From NCBI GenBank assembly GCA_037039685.1, contig JAWNGF010000001.1, forward strand, positions 9,114,001-9,178,000: 64,000 bases of DNA, given 5' to 3'. This DNA comes from Ceratobasidium sp. AG-K (taxonomy: Eukaryota; Basidiomycota; Agaricomycetes; Cantharellales; Ceratobasidiaceae). Every line of letters starts with the position of its first letter. Within the stretch, counting starts at the first letter, position 1. The notes under the pieces are model-generated. The model was not told where the DNA came from and ran no database searches. It saw only the letters and a list, made by a program, of their open reading frames with translations. The translations under genes were made by a program, and so were the position numbers. Of the stretch, positions 10,301-21,576 are shown one piece after another.

Positions 10301-13049
10301 CCAGGTGAGCCCTTGAGATGATCGATCCAATAAATGCAGCTATAACTGAGGGTGCGGCCAATTTCGGCGTTTATACGCTTGGAAAGGTCCAAGATTTGGC
10401 TGTTGAAAAGATCCGACGTCTCTAGCCCGCATATATTAAACTTTAAGTCCCGTAGCATTGTCTTCAGGCACCCCCGTGCGAGCTCCAAGTGTCGATGCTC
10501 CAGCTCGACATAAAACTCGCCAGAACGGGCGGGATCGGTCGCATAATCGACAAAGCCTAGATCGTAGAATCGTATCGCCCCGTTCATCTTCTCGTCGCCA
10601 TAAAGGACAGCACCAAGGCTTTGCACCACAAACTCAAGCAAATCATGATACGCCTGACCTTGCGACAGATACTGTAGTTCGGAAAGCGAAAGAGGTTGCC
10701 GCGAGGAGACCATAACAAGCGAACCGATACATTGACGGAAGACTTCTTTGTTCTCGTCGCCATGGTTCATTACGCCTCGGATGACCTGCGCATAGAGCCA
10801 ATCCAGTTTGTTTGAGTTTTGATCGTCAAGCACGGCGTTAAGTGGTTCTATCGTTGCATCAGCGACTCCCGTGATATACCTGGCTACAATCGATGCCCAG
10901 ACGAATTGGCCGTTTGATTTGTCACATAACCTGTCGATACTCCCAGCTGGCCATTCATGTATGCGGGCGAATTCGCCAAGTTCTTTCTCGAAGTATGCGT
11001 GGATATCCCCGGATGCATTGAAGTCGTGTACGTCGCGGGATGAGACGTGACTGTTGTTGAGTCTTTGGAATATTCTCTTGATGTCTCCTTCGGGGCGACT
11101 TGTGACAATGACTTTGAGCCATGGAACAAGTTGTGACAGGTCATAAAGGTGTTCAATGAGATCGCATCGGTCTTCCGTTGATCCACATTCATCGAGGGCG
11201 TCGACCAGCACGATAAGCGGTTGCGCGATGGGCAGGTCTTCCAGCCCTCGCATAGGCTTTTTGATCAATCCCTGATATCTCAAATGTATGGTGGGCGCCA
11301 CGCATAGTCCTGGATTGCCTTGGATTGCGGCTGCAACCGTTTGTCCGTAAGACTGATTTCCAGAGGCTAGACCGTTAGCGATGGTGTTGATCACCCCAAG
11401 TGGGTTTCGGAGCTCGGGGCCGTCACGCTTGCAGAAAAAGCTAGCCACTAGAAGTTGTTTATCTACCAGTCGACCACATATCGAATTGGCGATGGCGCTC
11501 TTGCCAGTTCCTGCTTGGCCATGGATCCATAACATACGCTGTCGTTCCGATGCATCCGTCGGCCGCTCCGCCCAGGCTAAAACATTGGTGATAATGTCTT
11601 CTCGAGTTCCTTCAAGGCATGCTTGATCCAGATCGTAGCCACTCCTATTAACAATACTCAACCCGCCTAGATGGATGCGCGTGGCCGGTAAATCCGGCAA
11701 ATCTGACGAATCTGGCAAATATAGTGAATCTGGCAGAACTGGCGGAGCTGTTTTAGCATGGGTTCCGTATAGGTTAAGAAGTCACTCACCCGGCTCCGGT
11801 TCAATAATTTGCGTATCTGTTTCAATTTCCGAGTCGAATTCCGCTCGCAGTCCCTTGAACCTGTTCAAAAGTTCATTGGCAGTGTGTTGGTCATCCGAGT
11901 CGAGCAAGTCGTGGAACACGTGGAATACGTCTACCACGTTTATTAGCTTCAAGTCGAGTAGATTATCGCTCCACGTACCATTTCGCCTGAGCTCCTGATC
12001 TCGAACATATAGGAATACATCTTCGAATAACACAATAATTCCCTCAATCACGTTCCTGAGGGGCTCAAGGTGCGTGCGCTTCTTGGCGAGCTCCACAAGG
12101 TCGCCGAATCCAGACAAAGCTTCCAATAGCGCTTGAGTATCTTGCCTCAGATGCGGATGCACCCTGAGTTTCTGTGACAAAACCAAAGATCCCGGTAAGT
12201 ATATTTCAGCCAGTGTACCACATTATCATACTGACATCCCAGATATTCGAGCACACCGAAAATATCATTTTGGCAGGTGGATAGACCTAAAGTTGCATGC
12301 TGTTTAGTAACTGTGGACAGTGTAACTAGTAGCTAAGATACGTACCTCAGCGACGACGTTGCTGAAATCTAGGATCGCTTCAAACAAACGTTGGGTATGG
12401 CCTACAGTTTCTCGCACACTCGGTGGGGGCCTCGTCTGCTTGAGGTGACGTAGTGCATTTGTGTAGGACTGATCCGCCTATATTGAGATTAATGAGATCC
12501 GTCCTCGGCGAGGCCAATCGTGAACATACTGTTTCTGGAACGAGCGGAGTAATCTTGGCTGTCCACTCTGTTCCCGGAAATACTGGTAATACCACGGTAA
12601 GATTCATTCACGCAGTGGTGTTTATAATACCTTACCAAGGGTTATTTCGGTTAGCGCTTGGACGTTTGATATTTCATACGCCTGTGACTTGTGACATTCG
12701 TGCCTCAGCGTATGCTTCTCCGATACTTCCAAGGTCACTTTGGATTGAGGGGAGGTGTTGCGACTAGACGATAATTAATGCATACGACGCCGGCTGCGGG
12801 ACTCAGAGTTCTTACCAGATTATGGGAATTGACCATTTCAGATTCTCGCCGTGCTTGACTCGAGGTAGTTCATAGACCTCCTGGTCATCGACGAATACTT
12901 TGAGATGGATACGATATTTGGATTTGTTGGGTTGAAGCTCGATTGCTAGATAGGGTCAGGCAGCGCCCCGAGTATCAAGTGTAGTGCTCCATACTTTTGA
13001 TACGATGCCGTATTAGCCCAGCTTGAGGCTCGAGTAGCTTTGTTGCCAT
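7370..13049 (-). CDS. NLR1: C2-like/helical/NACHT/WD40 STAND protein
   Basis: Nine exons (right to left): 12995-13049, 12816-12945, 12636-12763, 12530-12582, 12346-12477, 12236-12286, 11790-12171, 7708-11747, 7370-7621; all phases close, giving 1740 aa. Order: a beta-rich C2-like segment (about 19-122) with LKVFVDDQEV; a helical region (123-310); a linker of LPDS-type repeats (311-330); and NACHT, with Walker A GQAGTGKS (387-394), Walker B LVDALDE (about 491-497) and VIVTSRPE. Fourteen diverged WD40 repeats (about 935-1655) follow, enough for two seven-blade propellers, then a tail exon with GHDGWV and LLWLPAHYRRPY. The last intron is GC-AG. STAND NTPases of this kind oligomerise on sensing a ligand through their repeats; the ligand is unknown. 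The N-terminal domain call is the least certain part. Confidence 0.9.
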
Positions 13050-13132
13050 GGTGGGTACAAGCCACTGGGAGATAGTACAGCGGTCGAAGATAAGGGAGAC
13101 CACAGCGGATAGACGCGCAATGTCAAGGCGAG

Positions 13133-13140
13133 TATAAATA
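13133..13140 (-). promoter_or_regulatory. TATA-like box upstream of NLR1
   Basis: TATTTATA on the minus strand, about 84 bp upstream of the NLR1 start codon, in an otherwise mixed-composition leader. Position is plausible for a core promoter; there is no other support. Confidence 0.3.
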
Positions 13141-13859
13141 TCCCCATCAGTTACGAGAGACATCCGGAAGTGGCAACTCACGTGATGCCGGTTGCCCAGT
13201 CGCCGGTTCCGGTCCTCGAGTGCGATCAATGGTCGCATGGCATGTGGGTAGACACCTCCATATATGCTACGTCGCACGGATCTTCTAGGTCACATATCGG
13301 GAAGATTCAGTGCCTGGCGAACATCGGATGCCGCATTCGCCGTGTCCCTAGAAGATGGAACTAGCAATGTAGGCTCCCCGACTACTTTTTGGACCAATCC
13401 CGTCGCAAGTTCTATCCGAATAGTCGGTTAATCAAGATCATGCACATGCACACATTGTGTGCCCCAAACAGTGTGAAACGGAATCAAGTTCAACTTTAGT
13501 GTGACAAAGGGGCGAACCAGCAAACCGAGCACGGCGTAAAGCACGACTGCCTAAGCCGCAAACGGCAGGAACAGAACGGGTGGCCTAGCCAGCGATAAAA
13601 ATATCAGGCTCGGACACCGAATAACCGGACGAACAGCGGGGAGTGATAAACCCATGCACAAATAAGTCCCCCGCTGGTGTATGCACAACCGAGATGGGTA
13701 GACGAGGCCTAATGAAGTCACAGGAAGCAACATGCGAGGATGCGCGGAATAGCACAAGGGATAAAGGATGAGAGGTGGGGGTTAGGCATAAATCGTGTGT
13801 GAATCGCAGGACGCTGATATCCAAGCAGGGAAGCAGCGACTAGCGTGCCTTCCTCCTAG
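13141..13859. other. Intergenic upstream of NLR1
   Basis: Short ORFs only, no domain recognised. It presumably contains the upstream regulatory region of NLR1. Confidence 0.4.
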
Positions 13860-14430
13860 ACGTTTACTCATTGCACCCACCCATTCTCCTCCCACGACTA
13901 CCCGACCTCCCAGCCTTTCCCTCCTCGTCCTTCTCGTCCACTTGGCCGCGTCTCGTCGCTACCTTTACGTCGCCAGAGCCAGGCCTTCATATAGTGAGGA
14001 TATCGGTCACACTGAGGTAATCGACCATCCGCGTCCCCAAGGCTGGGCCGTCTCTGAGTACCGTAGTAGCTCCTATCGTTCTTACGGAAAATGAGCCGCA
14101 TTTGGGTCCGTGTTGGATATACAACAAGTACAACCCGTTAAGACCTATGTCTGTGGTCCAGATCTCGTACTTATTGCTCTAATCAAATGACTTGATCAAG
14201 TTATTTGCGGCGCCGAATCCGGTTGACGTCCGATCGGCGATTGGTATGCAGGGTTGGTCGCCGCGTTGGCCTCGTCATGTTCACATTTATCGTGCTCCCT
14301 GCCAGGTTATGAGTTGGCGTCGTAGATGTCGAGGCGCGCAAAGGGGAATTTCCGTTCAAGCTGAAGGGACGAGTTTTGCGACCGTATGAGAGTTCAATTC
14401 GTGGTCCGTAGAAGCCCGAGGGTGAGAGTC
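13860..14430 (-). pseudogene. Fragment of a PIP-kinase gene (remnant 2, longest)
   Basis: Collinear by eye with about 27345-28190 of the intact kinase gene. Matched blocks are the CTCGTCC-rich C-terminal tail, CACTGAGGTAATCGACC against CACCGAGGTAGTAGACC, the ATCTCGTACTT block, GGTTGACGTC, and GGGTTGGTCGC followed by TTGGC.TCGTC and GATGTCGAGG.GCGC. Insertions, deletions and stops prevent translation. It lies just upstream (5') of NLR1, the same relative position the intact kinase has to NLR2. The homology may continue weakly to about 14750. Confidence 0.75.
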
Positions 14431-15676
14431 GGGCGGAATGCGAGACTAGAGTTTATGTAGAACCGAGGGTGAGGGCGTGCGTTTAGCATGTGGATGGAGT
14501 CAATGAACCAGTGGTCGCACGTAGAATGAGCCTGTCTCGCCTCGAAGACCAAACCAGCCAGAATCGCTTTCGGCAAGCGTCCCCAGCTAACCGGCGGGAG
14601 AAAACGTGAAATAGTCTTCTTGGAGAGATAAGAAGTTTCGGGGAGTATAGTCTAGAACTCGTGTCCTTGTCCAATCGACGAGGGCCGACCCGCCGATCGT
14701 GTCAACGAAAAGGTAAGCGTGGCGGTGAATTTTCCGAAGCACGGGTGGCTAGGCTTTTGGTATCCCAAGGGCTACGTTGAATCAACTTGATAAACGAAGA
14801 AAACAGTAAGACTTGTGCTCGGAACTTACAAGCCCAGACCTTGTGTGTCACGGAAAGCGCGCCTCGTCACCGTCAAGAGACTCATCGGCACCATACCCAA
14901 TAATGGGCACGAGATCTCTCTCAAGCGTTCACCGATCACGACGGCGTGATACTCGATGGCTGTTTGGTTGGGTGGAGCCAAATGAGGTGAGAGATGAAAG
15001 CATAAATGCAATGAGATCATCGTGGTGGGATGAAGAGGATTGTTAGACGCCCGGGTGCTTGCGGACGACCCACTCTGGATAACGTCGGCAGACTTCGCTC
15101 TTGGGCTCACAACTTGAAAGCCGGTCCACTTGCACCTTAATAAGTTCACGCCGCAGCCTAATATTTACCAGTCAGAAGCGCTAGCTAAACGGAATTATAG
15201 ATTATTAATTTTAACTGACAATGATCGACCTCGAAACCCATTCCCTGCCCGTGCCGTGCAGATTTTGTTCTTCTCACCACGGGTGAGAAGACCGATGCTG
15301 TCGTCAATATGATCCATTGAAAATATCTTTGTCGTTGAATTTACGTTCAAATTCCATCCTATGCCCTCCCCAGAGTCAATCATATCCTCTTTCGGTACTT
15401 GCCGACTCGATGCCTCGGACTCGCGAACGTGTGCCAAAGAGCAGGGTACGTATTCACGCCGTGTACTTCCGACAGGCGATGCTGCCCATGGGTCAAATCC
15501 CTGCAAGGTATTTACTGGTGATTATTTGTAAATTTATTGCTTGTTGTGAATAATTTGGGCGTGACTTTTAAACTAGATAATCTTATTCTCTATAGCGGTC
15601 CCGCATTCTCAGATACACCGTACCCGCATCATCCATGTAACTTTCCAGAAAAGGGAGATAGAAGTGGACCACTTAT
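14431..15676. other. No gene recognised
   Basis: Mixed sequence between the kinase remnant and the long-inverted-repeat element. Short ORFs (for example 14813-15046 plus) have no recognisable domain. Parts may be further decayed kinase or NLR sequence. Confidence 0.4.
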
Positions 15677-16018
15677 TGCGATTTGCAAAAGTACTCGCCA
15701 CCAGGGTTTCGTTTTGAAAATTCGACTGCCATGATAGAAATCGTCATAACTCCTCAGAGAAGTTACTTTGATGAATGACATTAGGCTATTTAGAATCGCG
15801 CTCTCGCTGCGTACAAAATGGTATAGCCCACATATCGAAATTTGGAGTACTAAGAAAACCGCTCCCCAACCGTATTTCGACGTCTGCGTGACATTCAGAG
15901 ATAGTAAGAGTCTGAAAGTCTCCAGAAGTACTCAATAGCCGTGTGTGAATTGATACGCAAAAGGAACGGACCAATTTGGTGATGGTTAGGTGGGGATTCG
16001 GGTCCCCCAATCCGCTGC
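15677..16018 (+). repeat. Left terminal inverted repeat
   Basis: Matches 19107-19455 in reverse complement. Well-kept blocks are GTACTCGCCACCAGGGT, AGTACTCAATAGCCGTGTGTG and GATGGTTAGGTGGGGATTCG. A few indels distinguish the arms, and the outer third is the most diverged. Confidence 0.85.
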
Positions 16019-16115
16019 AGTAGGTATCTTCAGTTCATTACTAAAAACAGCTTATATCGTATTTACGGTGGTACAAAATGTATTCGATATACTCAAATAG
16101 TCATGTTGGAAACTA

Positions 16116-18547
16116 CCGTACAGCCTCCGGAAGTCGAACGGATTTGGCAAGCGATTCGCTTAACGCAAAAACAATCCTTTTGCTAGGCGTTTTTTTGTGA
16201 TTGAGCGTGTAGTACGTTAGTAAATGAACATATCGTAGAAAATTTGGGGTTATCTGCTTGATTTTCAGCACGACATGGGCAGGATAAAATTTCGGTAGGT
16301 TAGCGCGCAAAACCCCGGAAGTGGAACACGTGACTGGGCCACAACATCTTTGCCCTAGCACACTGAGAATGGCTGTATTGTGAGTCCGATCTTATTGCTA
16401 AGTATACTTAGGGTCAACAACACATATGTAGGAACCCCAAACCACATAAATATACTGAAGCTGCTATGCAGCTTGCTATTCAAGACTTCATGAGTGGTGA
16501 ATATAGCTACGAGGAAGCTTCCGAAAGGAGAGGAGTGCCGAAAACAACACTGTGGGGTCGCATACATGGCCGTGAAGAGCGCCACAAGGCTCACAAACAC
16601 AAACAAGCTCTCTCAACAAGTGAGGAATACAAAATTGCGGTGTGGTGCCAACAAATGGAACAGTTATTTCTGCCCGTTTGACTGGTCCACATCATTGGAT
16701 GTGCCGAAATGATCTGGAACAATAAAAATGGTACCACAGGACTGCATTTAGGTACACACTGGTATGAGGGCTTTATGGATCGCCCCCCCAAGCTTGCCAT
16801 AACTACACGTAAACAAATTGACGAGCGTCGGGTAATGGCAAAAAATCCCGCATATATCATGGAGTTCTATGTCATGGTGAGAGAACCATAGTTGCAAGCC
16901 CCCAAAGAATGCCGTTGACTTTCAAGCAGCTCTCAAATATATGTCACAAACTCAATATCACTGCACCTAATAAATTTAACATGGACAAAAAAGGCTTCCG
17001 CATTGGGTTGATTGGCAACAAGAAGGTGGTGGTGATGCAACAAAACCCTGACCGTAAAGATGGCTATGCTGGCGGGGCTAAGCAAAGTATGTGAATTGCA
17101 TTTATTGAGTCTGGTCATCTATAGCTCATCGTTGCTTATCAGGCGGGGACCGGCAGACAGTCACAAGCATTGATTGCATTTGTGCCAATGGTACTGTGCT
17201 GCCCCCAATGATTATCATGAAGGGCAGAAACGTCCAAAAGTCGTGGGCAAAAGATAGTCCATTACCTGCAGGCACCCGTTGGGCAGCCTCTCCGAGTGGC
17301 TGGACAAATAACGAGCTAGGGCTCAAGTACATCAAGGCCTTTGATGAGTGGACAGCTGATAAAGCGTGAGTTATCTGCACTAACCACAACCCAGTATCCA
17401 AACTGATGTTTGGCTCACAGCACGGATGGCAAATGGCAATGCCTCATTGTTTATGGACATGGCTCCCACCTATCATATGAGTTCTTGCACTATGCAAATA
17501 GTGCTCAAATTGTGGTTGTTGGCCTCCCGAGTTGTACCACTGACTTCCTCCAGCCCCTTGATTGGGTGATATTTCGTGTGCTTCAACGTAACTACGGTCA
17601 CGCAGTCGACGAGAGAGCCAGACAAATGCTAGGAATCAACAAAAAGAGTTTTGCCTGGTGAGCACTCCCCAAGTCAATTTCTAGCATTGCAAAATGACTG
17701 AAACATGTAAATGAATAATGTTCCCAGCCTCCTACATGAAGCTCAAGAGAAAACCTACACACCCGATATGATCAAATCAGGCTTCGAATCGACAGGAATT
17801 GAGCCGTTAAATGCTTACCGATCAACTGTGATGCAAGACTTTCGTGCACGGTTAATTGCCGAGCACGGTGGTCCTCTCTCCCACTCCACAGCCCTAACAA
17901 AAGACGAGCTAAACCCCCGGCAGCTTCGGGACTTGATCGTCGAGGATTGCTACAACATACTCAACAGTACGCTTGCGAGTACGGACACTCTGCGTCAAGC
18001 GCTGGCTGATGCACTCGCTGTGGTGGATGGTGCGGAAGCCAGGGCACTTCTGGCCGAAACCGAGCTCAGCAAGCTTCGAAAGGCGACAAGAGAGCGAGCT
18101 GTACCACGGGCACGACGTGGAAAAGTTGGGCGGGCTCGTGTATACACCCAAGCCGAGATTGAAGAGGTGCACGAGCAGGAGCTGTCACGTGCCCAAAGCA
18201 TACCCACCAAAGGGCGCCCAAGAGGACGAGGCAGAGGCCGTGGGCGTGGAAAAGCGCGTGGAAGCACCGGAAGGGGTCGGGCTATTAGCCCAAGTGACTC
18301 AGAAGGTTTTGTGGAGGGAATCTGGCCGCCCACTGAAAGTTAGGCATCCGGTTCCACTTCCGAATCGGAAATTTCCGCCTAGCTCGCTCCCAAACCCGCC
18401 CTCAAAAAATTCCGAAATCTGTAAATAAAATACGTTATGTCAATTGAGTACTGATACTTTTATATACATGCAAAAAACCGCAAAATTCGAAGTGGAATTG
18501 CTTGCATTCCACTTCACCCGGGAATTCCACTACAGGGGTTTGCACGG
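16116..18547 (+). mobile_element. Pogo/Fot-like DNA transposon, nested
   Basis: Flanked by TA on both sides (16114-16115 and 18548-18549), the usual target duplication of Tc1/mariner-pogo elements. The ends begin CCGTACAGCCTCC on the left and, in reverse complement, CCGTGCAAACCCC on the right, so the short inverted repeats are imperfect. The body encodes a CENP-B/pogo-type transposase. It sits between the two arms of the larger inverted-repeat element, so it inserted later. Confidence 0.75.
16369..18343 (+). pseudogene. Pogo-type transposase (HTH-psq plus DDE), inactivated
   Basis: Five exons can be traced: 16369-16379, 16432-17086, 17143-17365, 17421-17657 and 17728-18343, all with GT-AG borders in phase. 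The N-terminus has an HTH (YTEAAMQLAIQDF, GVPKTTLWGRI). The DDE region shows FNMDKKGF (first Asp), then VYGHGSH where the family has an Asp before GHGSH, here Tyr, and LQPLDWVIF for the third acidic residue. The C-terminus is basic with GRGRGRG. Exon 2 carries a TGA at about 16678 (Arg expected), a TAG at about 16889 and a frameshift before 16909. These lesions plus the Asp-to-Tyr change make a working enzyme unlikely. Confidence 0.8.
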
Positions 18548-19106
18548 TATTCAGAGCCCTAGTCTTCTCGCAGTGAAGTAAACATGTGTTGGGCGGCAGG
18601 AGCCGATGTTTTTTCGAACTTCAATACCACGTACTTAGTGGGTATCATTTGGTTCAGGATTTTATTCCGGTTCGAATGAGCTACTTTCTGTATCACCCCA
18701 TTCTGTTTGCATGCAGATATATTAGTTTCTCTGAAAAGCCGGTTCAGAGACCATCAACATGATCCGCGGATCGGCGGCTTGGCGTCAGGGTCTGGGTTGG
18801 GCTCAGCTCGGTGGTCAAAGAATCGGTTAGACTGCCCTTGTGTTACACCAAAGTAAGGCAAATTATAGTAAAAACGAGTTCTAATTTAGTGCATAATGTG
18901 TCTTGTATGCTTATATACTATCATGGAACGATATTTGCATGTCCACCATGCTGGTTCTGAGGCGAAGCCAGTACTGCTTTTGAGCTTTGGCCTGAGCTTC
19001 GTGAAGGCAATAGGGCATGTACGTCCACCCCTTGCGTTAGAGGGATGTATTATATGTAGTTATGTATTCAATAAAATCGGTTTCTGCTAGTCATTCGAAG
19101 TGGTCT
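18548..19106. other. Internal part of the inverted-repeat element
   Basis: Non-coding as far as I can see. It lies between the nested transposon and the right inverted repeat; one 64-codon ORF at 18896 has no recognisable features. Confidence 0.4.
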
Positions 19107-19455
19107 CCCCCGGCGGATTCAGGGGGCCCGAATCCCCACCTAACCATCACCAAATTGGTCCGTTCTTTTTGCGTATCAATTCACACACGGCTATTGAGTA
19201 CTTCTGGAGACTTTCAGACTCTTACTCTCTCTGAATGTCACGCAAACGTCGAAATACGGTTGGGGAGCGGTTTTCTTAGTACTCCGAATTTCGACATGTA
19301 GGCTATACCATTTTGTGCGCAGCGAGGGCGCGATTAGAATGAGCTATGATTGACTCTCTATAAGCCATATCCTGGGCCACTATAGTGTATTTTCTGGGTG
19401 GTGTCCAAAGTTTGAAAAAGTTGGACCCTGGTGGCGAGTACTTTTGCAAATCGCA
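19107..19455 (-). repeat. Right terminal inverted repeat
   Basis: Reverse-complement partner of 15677-16018. It ends with CTTTTGCAAATCGCA at the outer border. Confidence 0.85.
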
Positions 19456-21039
19456 GTAATCGTGCAGAAACCGTTTGTTATCTGTCAGGTATCTAATGAC
19501 GACAACACCACGCTAACATCTCGTCAACAACCCGAGCACACTGTCAAACAAAAGTCCGAGTCCAGTCCAATGAAATACAGCCCTAGTGGGCTCGACAGCA
19601 GCCGCAGCAACTACCTCAAGTTCTACCCCCGCTCCCTCTCAGACCTTCGTTTCTCCTCGGCAATGCTTAGGTACTATTCATTCGAATCAGCTTTGCTCCC
19701 GATTCAAAACGAGCTTCAACTGACAGCATTTCCTCCCTAAGCAATCTGTGTGGCCGTCGGGCTCGGAGGCGGGACTACAAGCAACTACCGTACAACCCAT
19801 AAATGTGTGAGCTAGGTCCTCGAGCTCGGACGCTTTAGCTGAGACTTACAGTCTCTATAGCATCCCTCCTCCAGTGCCAGGAGGTCGTGTACTGAGATGA
19901 GAGTGTATTAGTAGAGTGACAAAACGATGACATCTATCTTACAGGACGGCTTCCCCACCATCTAATAGGGGTCTTTGGCGCTGCAAAATGGTACAGTCGT
20001 CAGTGGTCTAGTCAACAGGCCGACATAGCTGAGAACTGACCACCACCTTGAGGGACGGGACTGGCTAGAGCACCGAGAGCGAGAAAGATAGCACTGGCGC
20101 CGAAGAAGGTAGAACGCATTACGAATGGCACGTGAAGAGCGTGAGCGAGCAAAACTTGGGGAAAGGTTCGTTGAATGCCGAAAACCTGCCTGGCAGTGGC
20201 TGGTTATATACTCTAGAAGTACCCACTCGGGGACTTGGAAACGCAACGCATATATCTTGCAAGCCTCTTGCCAAGCTGGTTGTGTAGGCTGTGTAATATC
20301 GGGAGAGTAGATAATACATGGATTTGGATTTTATCGGGCGGAAGCATCAGCTTCCGAGATAAAGCTACATCCAGGGGCACCACAAACCACGAGCTGCGGA
20401 GCCAGGAAGATACTGAGATTGTGAGGCGGTGTCAAATAGCATCCCTCGACCGTCGTGAAAAGAAGTACGTGGGACCGAGCTATCAGGTTTGTACTTACTG
20501 TTCGCCGTGGATGAAGCAAATACCGAGGTGTGATTTACTGGCCTTCGGCGCTCTCGGCCTCGGTCTCCTGACATGCCCACAACAGCACGATCTAAGTAAA
20601 CGGTCCTGGATCATAGTTATGGCAGTGTAGTTTGATGGGTAAAATCAAATTATCTCGATATCTGGGCCAATGCCGGTGGATCCCCACAGTCACATAGCCA
20701 CTTTGGTTGTGACTTGCAGTACAAGGCCCCTGGGTCCTGAGCAAATACGCAACCAGGATCAGAAACCCCCTAAACAATATACTGAAAGTCGGTCCTTTGC
20801 TCTTCAAGCCGTAGCAAACAATTAAGCTGACCATGCAAGTGTTCAAACGCGTGCAGACAGGGTATAGACGTACGCAAAGGCAGGTACCTAGGTACTGCAT
20901 AACGCAAGGCAAGATGTGCCCACACCTGAATAAAAATACCGGGTTTTCTCAAACCCATGCTGGGACGGGCTCTTTCACGGCTTCTTCAACTTCTCTATGT
21001 TCCACAGCACAGGGAGGTCTAACATAGTTGGATAACAAG
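19456..21039. other. No gene recognised
   Basis: About 1.6 kb of mixed sequence with short ORFs on both strands and no domain I can name. It may hold decayed copies of the neighbouring gene families. Confidence 0.4.
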
Positions 21040-21300
21040 TTGTCACCTACACGCTATAGTCCTCCATGGACTGATACCCCTATCATCCACACGGTGAATG
21101 AATCGCACCTGTTCAAGGCGCCGTACGGTATATCTAGTACATCCCGGTGACCCGCCTGTCGTCCGAATTTCGTATTTTGAACTCGAAGGCTCTTCGCAGA
21201 GAGTGGGAGGGAAGGCCTCGGGTGCGCTGTGTTGAAGTTTGTTCCGCTTGCCGCGCGGGATATCGTTCACAATACCCACGGAGAGCGAACGGACACCAAT
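21040..21300 (-). pseudogene. Fragment of a PIP-kinase gene (remnant 3)
   Basis: One minus-strand frame keeps SSSKYEIRTTGG followed, after a gap, by RFIHRVDDRG; the intact kinase has SSRKYEIRTTGM and KFIFYADDGG. Upstream the fragment keeps VGIVNDIPRG for the kinase's VGVHNVQRGN. It corresponds to about 27655-27905 of the intact gene and is cut off on both sides. It lies about 280 bp beyond the 3' end of NLR2. Confidence 0.85.
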
Positions 21301-21576
21301 ACCCGCATCGTGGTGGAAATAAATACAAATGTCATGGTAATTGAAACGACGACTCTCTGCTTCATCGACCCGCGCCCAACGCGACTTTCAATACTATACA
21401 TCATACCCCTTCCAATCCACTGTCACAGCCATTTCTATAATCTATGTACCGGAGTCCATACAGGGAGAGACACTGGGAGATATACAAGGAGAGCGCACAG
21501 TGAATAGGTTCGTGCAGTTAGCGATAGACAGAAGCAGTGGTGAACGGACAACGAGAAACCTGTGGTCATTGAATGT

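Larger units (their letters stand above)
15677..19455. mobile_element. Element with ~345-bp terminal inverted repeats, carrying a nested transposon
   Basis: The outer ends share TGCGATTTGCAAAAGTACTC in inverted orientation (left from 15677, right ending 19455). The two arms remain similar for about 340 bp with small gaps. Outside the nested pogo-like element (16116-18547) the internal part has no convincing ORF, so the host element looks non-autonomous. The superfamily cannot be named from the repeats alone; a fold-back or large MITE-like element fits. Confidence 0.7.

Noticed and set aside
17995..18333. Minus-strand Arg/Pro-rich ORF over the transposase C-terminus
   Set aside because: Shadow of the GRGRGR-encoding end of the transposase on the plus strand.
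20125..20630. Plus-strand ORFs 20125-20310 and 20235-20630 as a small gene
   Set aside because: No domain, no coding bias, no convincing start context; left as unassigned sequence.
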